From: an uncultured Parasutterella sp.
Lineage (GTDB): Bacteria > Pseudomonadota > Gammaproteobacteria > Burkholderiales > Burkholderiaceae_F
DNA length: 21,986 nucleotides
Direction of reading: 5' to 3'
Assembly: GCA_900766055.1 (NCBI GenBank)
Contig: CAAFTZ010000165.1
Span: 1-21,986, forward strand
Numbering within the stretch: the first letter of the stretch is position 1; the number at the start of each line of letters is the position of its first letter. Below, one piece after another: positions 15,142 through 21,892 of this stretch. The position numbers were made by a program, and so were the translations under genes. Below the pieces are notes generated by a model. That model was not told the DNA's origin. It made no database searches and worked only from the letters and a program-made list of their open reading frames with translations.

Positions 15142-16653
15142 CTAATCCATTGCCAAAGAGCCTTGTGCTTTTGCGCGTTGGGATTCTTCGTCATCCTCTG
15201 CAAAGAAGTTGTTAATTGAAGAGACGACTTCCGAAGTATGTGTTTGCGGTTTGGTTATCAAGGAAACACCGACAAAAATCACCAAAGAGACCAGCATCGA
15301 CCAAAGTGCTCCGGAGAATCCCAGAGGAGCGACTTTGAAGATGAACGTCATGGAGATCATGGCAATCTCGCCGACGACGATGGAAGCAATGGCGCCTTCA
15401 CGTGTGGCTTTCTTCCAATACAAACCTCCGATGACGGCCGGAACAAGGACAGCAACACCGCCGTTGGAAAGTACCAACAAATCGGCAAGCGCGGTCGGAC
15501 GTGTCAGTGCAAAGACAACTGAAGCTAATCCGATAATCAAAACACCGATTTTCGCAACATTGTAGAGTGTGTTTTCGTTTGCCTTTTTGTTTACGAATTT
15601 CTTGTAGATATCGGTCGCAACCATCGTCGATGTCGCGTGCAGCTGAGAGTCTCCGGTGGACATTGCGGCAGCAAGCGCTCCGCTGATGATAAGTGCGGCA
15701 AATACCGCAGGCGTGTATTTAAGGAGCAACTCGGGGAAAATCGTATCCGGGGCCGCGATATCCGGCATTAAGAGACGACCGATCATTCCGACGCAAGGCG
15801 TAAATACGTAAATCATGGTCAGATAGATGGACGAGAAGACGGCTGACCACTTCATGACGTTAAGATTTTTTCCTGCAAAGAAGCGCAGTGTGACTTGCGG
15901 GAACATCATCATTCCGAAAGTAATGACGATCCAGCGGGACACCCAGTCCTGAGCCGTGACGACACCGTTTGGTCCGGGCATTGTGAAGAGTTCAGGCGTA
16001 TGAGAGAAGGCTGCCTGATAGGCATCTGCAACAGACGGAAAGTTTGCAAGAATGACCCAGAGCGAGCCGCCGAGGAGCCCTGCGAACATGAATACACCTT
16101 GAGCAGCATCGGTGATCGCAACGCCTTTCATCCCGCCTAACCAGACGAGAACGATCATGATGGCAAAGAAAATTAAAGCGCCGACGGTGTAGCTCAGCAT
16201 TCCTCCCGAAATCGTCTGGAAAATATAGCTGCATCCGATAGCCTGAATGGCTACATAAGGAATAGTGAAGACCATCGTGATGAGGGTTACGAGAATACCT
16301 ACCGTTTTTGATTGATAAACGTCAGAAGCGTAGTCCGACACGGATAAATAGCCGTAGCGTTTACCCAAATACCAGAAACGGCGCCCCCAGACCCAAAAGA
16401 GAACGCCCGGAAGAACGGTCCACAGTCCGTTGCCCCCCCAGCCGATACCGTTTTTGTAGGCGAATCCGCCGGCTCCCATAAAGGCATAAGCGCTATGGTA
16501 GGTTGCGGAGAAGGTCAGGGTCAGAATGAAAATGCCCAATCCGCCGCCTGTAGCGAAGTCCTTAATGTTTTTCTTATCCTTTTTAGAGGCGTAAAGCGCA
16601 ATACCTAAAAGTACGGCAATGTAAACGGCCAAAATCACTAATCCGAGATTCAT
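15142..16653 (-). CDS. Sodium:solute symporter (SSS family)
   Basis: A 503-aa secondary transporter that brings a small solute into the cell with sodium. About thirteen membrane helices are visible. The N-terminus has A-V-Y-I-A-V-L-L-G-I-A-L-Y-A-S and the family-typical D-F-A-T-G-G-G-L-G, T-F-S-A-T-Y-H-S-A-Y-A-F-M-G. R-Y-G-Y-L-S-V-S-D-Y is followed by S-G-A-L-A-A-A-M-S-T-G-D-S-Q-L-H-A-T-S-T, the central SSS signature near helix 8. The C-terminal tail is polar and acidic (E-D-D-E-E-S). An excellent ribosome site (AGGAGG) lies just before ATG 16653. It is the last of three leftward genes, 9 nt after the DUF3311-like small membrane protein; such small proteins commonly accompany SSS carriers. 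The substrate is probably that of the creatininase-family enzyme or of the neighbouring dehydratase, but is not resolved. Confidence 0.92.
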   Translation of the reverse strand: MNLGLVILAVYIAVLLGIALYASKKDKKNIKDFATGGGLGIFILTLTFSATYHSAYAFMGAGGFAYKNGIGWGGNGLWTVLPGVLFWVWGRRFWYLGKRYGYLSVSDYASDVYQSKTVGILVTLITMVFTIPYVAIQAIGCSYIFQTISGGMLSYTVGALIFFAIMIVLVWLGGMKGVAITDAAQGVFMFAGLLGGSLWVILANFPSVADAYQAAFSHTPELFTMPGPNGVVTAQDWVSRWIVITFGMMMFPQVTLRFFAGKNLNVMKWSAVFSSIYLTMIYVFTPCVGMIGRLLMPDIAAPDTIFPELLLKYTPAVFAALIISGALAAAMSTGDSQLHATSTMVATDIYKKFVNKKANENTLYNVAKIGVLIIGLASVVFALTRPTALADLLVLSNGGVAVLVPAVIGGLYWKKATREGAIASIVVGEIAMISMTFIFKVAPLGFSGALWSMLVSLVIFVGVSLITKPQTHTSEVVSSINNFFAEDDEESQRAKAQGSLAMD

Positions 16654-16662
16654 TTTGACCTC

Positions 16663-16935
16663 CTATACTTCCGTCCGCTGTACGGGCACGATAGGTTTGC
16701 GGTCTTGCCGGCAGTCCCACGCTTTAAGTTTGTAGGCTGCGATAATGAAATCGGCAATCATGACCAAGAACCAAAATTCAAGCCAGATGTACATAGTCGG
16801 CCATCCGAATAAAAGCGGATGTTCAACGCAATAGTCGTTAAACCAAAAGACGATCGGCGGATTAACCATAAGCACGCTGACAATCAAAACTGCGTAGAAA
16901 AGTTTGTATCCGAGAGATTTCATAACATTCACCAT
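16663..16935 (-). CDS. Small two-helix membrane protein, DUF3311-like symporter partner
   Basis: A 90-aa membrane protein with two helices, about 10-32 and 48-68. N-P-P-I-V-F-W-F-N-D follows the first, and P-L-L-F-G-W-P-T-M-Y-I-W leads into the second. This proline/glycine pattern fits DUF3311-type proteins, which are typically encoded next to sodium:solute symporters and proposed to assist them. The C-terminal tail is basic (R-Q-D-R-K) and probably cytoplasmic. Its ATG at 16935 lies 3 nt after the creatininase stop, and its own stop is 9 nt before the symporter ATG, so all three genes are one operon with coupled translation. A second ATG four codons downstream is an alternative start. Confidence 0.82.
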   Translation of the reverse strand: MVNVMKSLGYKLFYAVLIVSVLMVNPPIVFWFNDYCVEHPLLFGWPTMYIWLEFWFLVMIADFIIAAYKLKAWDCRQDRKPIVPVQRTEV

Positions 16936-16938
16936 GGA

Positions 16939-17709
16939 TCAAGCGTTTTGAAGCTGCTCAACGACAGAGACCAAGTTCTTAACTAAATGGTCGTGATAGA
17001 TCTGTCCGCGGCGAGCGTCGGATTTAGAAGGTTCTCCGGTACAACCGCCGGATTTTTCCGCTGCGCCTCTCGCGTGTTCGATCGTGCTCGGGACATAACA
17101 AAGTGTGTCATGTTCGTATGTCGGATCGACGGAATAAAGAGGAGTGTCTTTGATCGGATTGTCTACCGCTTTTTCTAAATGAACCATGTCCGGATAGCGA
17201 GCCATCATATGAGAAGTTTCGACTTCTTCGGCGTGTCCTACCGAACCGAACCCGAGTTCCTTCACGATATCTTTACTCATGTAGGCCGGATCAAAGATTT
17301 TAACGGTGCACCCGAGTTTGCTTTGGGCCTTCTGTGCACAAATTTGCATCCAGACTACGTTTACGATGCGGTGGCCGTTAATGAGAATAATCTTATTCAG
17401 ACCATGAGCACTCAAAGACTCGATGATGTCATAGGTCAATTCGGAAAGTACTTCAGGACGGATTGTGACGGTTCCCGGAAGTACCATGTGGTGAGGACTC
17501 CAACCGAACCATACCGGAGGTGTGAGAACAGCTCCGGTTTTTTCCGCTGCTTCCTCAGCGATAGTCATCGCGACGTAAGTATCCGTGCCTAACGGAAGGT
17601 GGTAACTGTGTTGTTCCACACTTCCGATCGGAACAATAGCAACGCCTTTGGATTTGGAGATCGCTTCCTTTGCTTCTTCCCAGCTTTTTGTTTGCAGCCA
17701 AACGCTCAT
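16939..17709 (-). CDS. Creatininase-family metal hydrolase
   Basis: A 256-aa cytoplasmic amidohydrolase of the creatininase superfamily, which opens cyclic or linear amides using two metal ions (creatinine, formamide intermediates and others). Metal-binding motifs are visible: P-I-G-S-V-E32-Q-H34, P-L-G-T-D43, N-G-H113, and G-H159-A-E-E-V-E164-T-S. The usual N-G-H-G-G-N is N-G-H-R-I-V-N here, an odd change beside the active site that argues for an unusual substrate. The length is standard. AGGAG lies before ATG 17709. It is the first gene of a leftward operon with a small membrane protein and a sodium symporter, suggesting import followed by hydrolysis of one compound. A CRP-type palindrome is centred about 134 bp upstream of the start. 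Confidence 0.88.
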   Translation of the reverse strand: MSVWLQTKSWEEAKEAISKSKGVAIVPIGSVEQHSYHLPLGTDTYVAMTIAEEAAEKTGAVLTPPVWFGWSPHHMVLPGTVTIRPEVLSELTYDIIESLSAHGLNKIILINGHRIVNVVWMQICAQKAQSKLGCTVKIFDPAYMSKDIVKELGFGSVGHAEEVETSHMMARYPDMVHLEKAVDNPIKDTPLYSVDPTYEHDTLCYVPSTIEHARGAAEKSGGCTGEPSKSDARRGQIYHDHLVKNLVSVVEQLQNA

Positions 17710-18226
17710 TTTTGTCTCCTAGGTTTGAGTTGTATTTGTAACTATTAATTTACCTAAGAGAGTCAGAGAATTTGCGAGGCAAAGGTAGCTTTTTTACGGG
17801 AGAGGAAGAATCGGCAAAGAAAATTAAGATTCGAGTGTGAACATGTTCACACTACACGCAGATTCAGAACAAAATCTTATGGATCCGCGAGGTGATTTTT
17901 AGCACTGAGACGCATATTTTGAATTATTCGACGAAAACAAAAAATCCTCCAGGCACTAAAAGAATCAAAAAAGTTGGATAAAAGCAACAATATTTTGTAA
18001 TCCAAACCTGATCTAGGCGTTTGCCTAAACCTTTTTACGCGTCCGTTGCTCATTTTAGAAGTTTTGTAGATTTGTCAGGACGAATGGTTAGTACCGTCAA
18101 AGAATTTGCTAGGGTTTTAAGAAGAAATTCCCCTCGGAACTAAATCTGATTTTTGAAGTTGTTATCAAAAATCGTTCATAAACAGATTGGTTTTTTGCAT
18201 AAATATCAATCGTACTAGGAGTGAAT
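17710..18226. other. Long regulatory intergenic region
   Basis: A 517-base AT-rich gap between divergent genes; I see no protein gene or tRNA. It carries the 20-bp CRP-type palindrome at 17834-17853, listed separately. A small hairpin TAGGC/GCCTA (18014-18018, 18023-18027) is followed after 4 nt by TTTTT and could be a weak plus-strand terminator. Near 18217-18221 AGGAG serves the small Dba-like gene. Confidence 0.5.
17834..17853. promoter_or_regulatory. Perfect 20-bp palindrome, CRP-type operator
   Basis: AGTGTGAACATGTTCACACT is a perfect palindrome containing TGTGA-N6-TCACA, the consensus of CRP-family activators. Its centre is 134 bp before the creatininase start and about 383 bp before the Dba-like gene, so regulation of the creatininase/symporter operon is more likely. 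A GntR-type repressor is an alternative reader. Confidence 0.6.
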
Positions 18227-18394
18227 ATGGAATTTTTGGAACTTTCATTAGCGCTCATAGCCTTACTGCTGATATGGTTCAGGCCGAAGGCTGAAAATTG
18301 GGCGTTCATAGCGATGTGGATTGGCTGGCTTCTCATGATCTATTTGTATATTGGCCACACCTCTGCCGCTTGGCTAGGCAACATGAACCTTTAG
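18227..18394 (+). CDS. dba: Dba-like small membrane protein (55 aa), DsbI partner
   Basis: A 55-aa peptide with two membrane helices (about 4-17 and 26-43) separated by W-F-R-P-K-A-E-N-W, ending G-H-T-S-A-A-W-L-G-N-M-N-L. It has a good ribosome site (AGGAG at 18217-18221, 5 nt before ATG) and ends 10 nt before the DsbI start. In Campylobacter jejuni a comparably small protein, Dba, is encoded directly before dsbI and works with it in disulfide-bond formation. Size, topology and position match here, but so short a sequence gives no reliable homology by eye, so the name rests mostly on context. There are no cysteines, so it cannot itself be a thiol oxidase; a stabilising or coupling role is more likely. 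Confidence 0.65.
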   Translation: MEFLELSLALIALLLIWFRPKAENWAFIAMWIGWLLMIYLYIGHTSAAWLGNMNL

Positions 18395-18404
18395 GCGGCA
18401 CACC

Positions 18405-19949
18405 ATGACAAATAATGCTAATGCGCCTCTGAATGACTCGCGCAGCAACCTCTTTTATTTCCTGCTTTGCACCGTGGCTGTCATCGTCTTTCTGATCCCT
18501 GTCGGTGTTGCTAACATGGTCTTCGGCTACATGCTCGGAGGCTCTCCCTGCACGCTTTGCTGGGGTCAGCGTATCGCAATGATCTTCATTGCACTGTGCG
18601 CCTTCTTCATCGTTCGCTACGGATTCAAGCCTAAATACATTGCATCGCTGCTTATCTTTACCGCAGTAGGTCTTTGGCAGTCTTTCCGCCATATTGCCCC
18701 GCATTCCGGCCGAGATCTTGACCAGGGTTTCGGTTTGATGGTCTTCGGCGCACATACTTACTTCTGGGCCGAAGTTGTGTTTTGGGCCGTTGTGATCCTG
18801 CTTGGCGTAATGTTCTTCTTTGCACCGAAAGTACTGGGCCCGGGACAGGAAAACGGCAACAGCTGGCGTAATCTGCACGGCTGGGACAAGACTTGCTTCT
18901 TCCTTGCTGCTGCCGTCCTCGTGTCAAATATGATTCAGGCCGCGGTGTCTACCGGTCTTCCTCCTAACTATGGCCAGGGTGACCCGATTCGTTTCTCTTG
19001 GAATCTGAAGCATACGATCCATACGACAGCTGCTATGGACAGCAACTACAAGACGATTAGTTTCCTTGGGAAGCGTGATGTTAAGGAGCCGGATTTTGCC
19101 TTTGCTCCGAACGCCGCAAAATTAGGTATCACCTTTAACCACAAAGCTTCCGAAGCTCCTTTGAAGACTGACGGAGAACTGAAGGTTGTTTCTGAACAAA
19201 AGATTGGTATTCCTCTGCCTTTGAACTCTCTGACTTTCATCAACGGAGAATATGTCGTCAGCTCCAAGAACAACGTTTACTTCCTGAATCCTGATCTCAA
19301 GATTGTCGATCAGTTCGAAATGGATCCGTTGTATTCCGCTACGATTGACCCGACGGTCGGCATTATTCCTTGGAACAACGGCAAATACATCCTTATGGGA
19401 TCGAATAAGAGCTTCATGAAGTTCGAAAAGAGTGTAACGAACGATCCAGATAAGCAGCTCGTCGGCAGATATTCTGACTTCGTCAAGGGTGAAGATCATT
19501 TCTTCTCATTCGGACGCGGTCGTGTTGATACCGTTCGCTCTAAGTTCAATCACATCTTGAGCTCTACCTCCGACGGTACATATAACTACATGGCTACTGT
19601 TCCGAACAACCGCGACCATAAGACGTTTGTCATTAGCAAGCAGCTAATGAAGGATATGGTTACATCAGGTGAATTCACACCGAAGACCTGTCTCTTGAAA
19701 GACGGCCGCAGTTTAGGTGAGCTCTATGTCGCCGGCATGGCGGTTTACGAAGGTAAGCTGTATGCCGTGAGCAAGAACTACAACTGCATCTTTGAGATCG
19801 ATCCTCAGAGCGAAGTCATTGAAAAAGCTTTTGCGCTTCCTGAGTCGCTCAATGACGTTCGCGGTCTGATTGTCGATAAGGACGGCTTCACACAATGTTC
19901 TTATCACTTTGAAGTAGTGGTCTTAAAGCCAAACTCAACGCAATGTTGA
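18405..19949 (+). CDS. dsbI: DsbI: DsbB-type thiol oxidase fused to periplasmic beta-propeller
   Basis: A 514-aa inner-membrane protein that should reoxidise a periplasmic DsbA-type protein and pass electrons to quinone. The N-terminal DsbB domain has helices at about 17-38, 55-72, 78-92 and 119-140, with the redox motif C49-T-L-C52 followed by W-x-Q-R (G-Q-R56) in the first periplasmic loop. A fifth helix (about 163-182) leads to a roughly 320-residue periplasmic domain rich in short strands (D-G-E-L-K-V-V, F-I-N-G-E-Y-V-V, V-Y-F-L-N-P-D, K-L-Y-A-V-S-K-N-Y), typical of a beta-propeller. This layout is that of DsbI of Campylobacter and Helicobacter rather than plain DsbB. The second periplasmic loop (about 93-118) contains no cysteine, although DsbB of E. 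coli uses a pair there; extra cysteines occur in the propeller (C498, C514 and others). It follows the Dba-like gene by 10 nt and probably forms an operon with it. Confidence 0.85.
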   Translation: MTNNANAPLNDSRSNLFYFLLCTVAVIVFLIPVGVANMVFGYMLGGSPCTLCWGQRIAMIFIALCAFFIVRYGFKPKYIASLLIFTAVGLWQSFRHIAPHSGRDLDQGFGLMVFGAHTYFWAEVVFWAVVILLGVMFFFAPKVLGPGQENGNSWRNLHGWDKTCFFLAAAVLVSNMIQAAVSTGLPPNYGQGDPIRFSWNLKHTIHTTAAMDSNYKTISFLGKRDVKEPDFAFAPNAAKLGITFNHKASEAPLKTDGELKVVSEQKIGIPLPLNSLTFINGEYVVSSKNNVYFLNPDLKIVDQFEMDPLYSATIDPTVGIIPWNNGKYILMGSNKSFMKFEKSVTNDPDKQLVGRYSDFVKGEDHFFSFGRGRVDTVRSKFNHILSSTSDGTYNYMATVPNNRDHKTFVISKQLMKDMVTSGEFTPKTCLLKDGRSLGELYVAGMAVYEGKLYAVSKNYNCIFEIDPQSEVIEKAFALPESLNDVRGLIVDKDGFTQCSYHFEVVVLKPNSTQC

Positions 19950-19957
19950 GGACTTGA

Positions 19958-19981
19958 GAATGCCGGGCTAGCCCGGCATTC
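19958..19981. terminator. Perfect 24-bp palindrome, bidirectional terminator candidate
   Basis: GAATGCCGGGC (19958-19968) and GCCCGGCATTC (19971-19981) are perfectly complementary, forming an 11-bp hairpin 9 nt after the dsbI stop and 25 nt from the convergent MATE gene stop. There is no long T-run. A smaller hairpin (CTCAAC/GTTGAG, 19934-19950) overlaps the dsbI stop codon. Confidence 0.65.
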
Positions 19982-20006
19982 CGCTTTCCTACCTCGTGGC
20001 TGTCTC

Positions 20007-21449
20007 TTAATCCTCTATGCCGCGACGTTTTGAAAAATCAAACCTTGAAAGAGCGATGAGGAAAATCGCGCCTCTGAAGCACAATTCAAACGCCATTGCG
20101 AACCAGACACCGTCCAGTCCCATCCGAGAGGAGAGGTAATAGGCCATCGGAATACGGACCAGCCACATACTTCCTAAGTTCATAAGGCTCGGGAACAATG
20201 TGAAACCCGCGCTCACAAAAATACTGCAGCTCACTATAGCTGCGGCAAACATCGGTTCGGCAAATGCTTCAATTCTCAGTGCGCTCGAGCCCAGCTCGAT
20301 AATGCTCTGATTCGTTGTCATAAAGCCGATCATCCAAGGCGCTGTTAAATACATCACGACACCCATAGCCGACATGATGACCATCACCATGATGACGTTG
20401 ATCTTGGCAAATCTTCTTGCCATATCCGGCCGTTTTGCCCCGATGCTTTGTCCTACGATGGTGGATGCTGCATCAGCAACTCCGTAACCCGGCATGTAAC
20501 ACAAACTCTCAGCAGTGATGGCAAAAGAATGGGCTGCCAAAGACAGAGGACCCAGGGGGGCCACAATCATCGTCGTCACGATTTGCGCTCCGCTCATTGC
20601 CATTCTTTCAACAGCTATAGGCGAACCGATTCTGAGGACTCTTCTCATACAGAATATCTCAGGAAGGAAAGAGCCCGGATGGCCGACGAGAGCAATTTTG
20701 TCGGATTTCACAACAAGGAACCAAAGCAGCAGGCACGTGCTGACCAATTCTGCCAGGATCGTTCCTAAGGCAGCCCCTGCAACACCAAGATCGGCTCCGG
20801 GAACCGTAATGCTGAGCCCCAGAATCTTGTAAGTGGCAGTCGGGAAGATAAGCAGTAAGTTAAATATGGCGTCCAAGAAGCACATTCCGATGTTGATCAT
20901 GCTCGGAAGTTTCACATTTCCCGTGCTTCTCAGCATGCTTGAAGCAACAAAGCCTAAGAAGGCGGCAGGGGTACCGAGACAAAATATGGCGAAATAAGTT
21001 TTAGCGTCGGCATAAAGTTCAGGGGCGCCCCCGAGCCATGTTGGAACATAGGGGGAAAGAGCAACGCCGACAACAGCAATTGCTATGCTGATAAGGCCGC
21101 CGACAAACAATGATTGCCGGAGTACAGATCGGGCCTCATCGAATTGTTTTGCGCCGATTCTTTGTGCTACTTGAACCGTAAAGCCTGCAGTGACGGAAGT
21201 AATAAGCCCCCATACGAGCCAGAGGGAGGAAGACACTAAGCCGATCGATGCCGCAGGGTTCGCGCCAAGGTGGCCGACCATTGCCGCATCGATGTATTGG
21301 ACCATCACGAAAGAAATTTGAGCAAAAATCGCAGGCAGGCTCAAACGCCAAACGAGTTCGATTTGGTCCCAAACATTTAATTGTGCGCCGTTTCTGATAA
21401 GAGAAAACAGCTGCTCTGTTCTTTTATCCTTCGTAGCCATAGCTCGCAT
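20007..21449 (-). CDS. MATE-family multidrug/toxin efflux transporter
   Basis: A 480-aa inner-membrane exporter of the MATE family (NorM/DinF-like), which expels cationic drugs or metabolites in exchange for sodium or protons. About twelve helices form two similar bundles. Family motifs: P-A-I-F-A-Q, D-A-A-M-V-G-H-L-G (about 52-60), V-A-Q-R-I-G-A-K, and in the second half A-H-S-F-A-I-T-A-E-S and G-Q-S-I-G-A-K-R. The N-terminal 30 residues are polar. ATG 21449 is chosen because AAGGAGAA lies about 13 nt upstream; ATG 21440 would sit further from it. It is a single gene, convergent with dsbI. The exported substrate cannot be inferred. Confidence 0.92.
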   Translation of the reverse strand: MRAMATKDKRTEQLFSLIRNGAQLNVWDQIELVWRLSLPAIFAQISFVMVQYIDAAMVGHLGANPAASIGLVSSSLWLVWGLITSVTAGFTVQVAQRIGAKQFDEARSVLRQSLFVGGLISIAIAVVGVALSPYVPTWLGGAPELYADAKTYFAIFCLGTPAAFLGFVASSMLRSTGNVKLPSMINIGMCFLDAIFNLLLIFPTATYKILGLSITVPGADLGVAGAALGTILAELVSTCLLLWFLVVKSDKIALVGHPGSFLPEIFCMRRVLRIGSPIAVERMAMSGAQIVTTMIVAPLGPLSLAAHSFAITAESLCYMPGYGVADAASTIVGQSIGAKRPDMARRFAKINVIMVMVIMSAMGVVMYLTAPWMIGFMTTNQSIIELGSSALRIEAFAEPMFAAAIVSCSIFVSAGFTLFPSLMNLGSMWLVRIPMAYYLSSRMGLDGVWFAMAFELCFRGAIFLIALSRFDFSKRRGIED

Positions 21450-21833
21450 TCTAGAAGTATTCTTCTCCTTAGGAACATTACGGAATGATTATGGGACCTT
21501 ATTACTTGAGAGCTTTTTGCTGCTTCTACTGAAGCGCGTGCGGAATTTTGGAAGGTTTGTTAATTCGTTAAGGCTGCTTCAAATGTCTTACAACCGGCAG
21601 GTGAGGACTTGCCTCGATCGGCCCCAAAATCCGACCTCCAAGGTCGTCATCGTAGGCTTGAGGTGCAGTTCTTCCATCTTTGTTAACCATTTTGTTCTTG
21701 AGCTGGGCATGCGGAGAAAGAAACAGGAAAATTTTCTTCTAAAATCCTGAGCCTTCGCTAGAAACTTTGAGAACAACGGTTTTAATTCTCAAGTTTTCCT
21801 TAATTTTCCTGCTCTTCAAACACCGTTTGTTGA
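21450..21833. other. Intergenic stretch upstream of MATE gene, no confident gene
   Basis: These roughly 380 bases hold the MATE promoter region and no ORF with a family signature. A 6-bp hairpin CGACCT/AGGTCG occurs at 21632-21646. A short minus-strand open frame at 21568-21690 is listed separately. I see no tRNA or clear promoter pair. Confidence 0.4.
21568..21690 (-). other. Possible short open frame or gene remnant (40 aa)
   Basis: The minus strand reads an open frame from ATG 21690 to TAA 21568-21570: M-V-N-K-D-G-R-T-A-P-Q-A-Y-D-D-D-L-G-G and on to P-H-L-P-V-V-R-H-L-K-Q-P. The composition looks protein-like (charged, few rare residues), but there is no good ribosome site and I do not recognise a family. 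It may be a small protein, or the tail of a decayed gene, since the frame remains open for 16 codons before the ATG. Confidence 0.2.
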
Positions 21834-21885
21834 AGTCAACTACCTCGGCCTGAAGGCCGAGGCTTGAAAAAGCCTCTAGTTGACT
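21834..21885 (+). repeat. Nested hairpins enclosed by a 9-bp stem
   Basis: AGTCAACTA (21834-21842) pairs with TAGTTGACT (21877-21885). Inside are an 8-bp hairpin CCTCGGCC-TGAA-GGCCGAGG (21843-21862) and an alternative, mutually exclusive stem GAGGCTT-GAAA-AAGCCTC (21859-21876). The GGCC-TGAA-GGCC form resembles the end hairpins of IS200/IS605-group elements. It directly precedes the omega-RNA-like region and may be its element end or the insertion site. Confidence 0.6.
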
Positions 21886-21892
21886 AGCCTCA

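Noticed and set aside
18150..18210. FNR-like boxes (TTGA...ATCAA) before the Dba-like gene
   Set aside because: The half-site spacing is 5-6 nt, not the required 4, so the match is not convincing.
18333..18927. Minus-strand open frames opposite dsbI
   Set aside because: The plus strand encodes a coherent membrane domain with C-T-L-C; the minus frames have compositions typical of shadows.
21517..21750. 77-codon plus-strand open frame near the right end
   Set aside because: It has no ribosome site or recognisable motif and runs through a hairpin.
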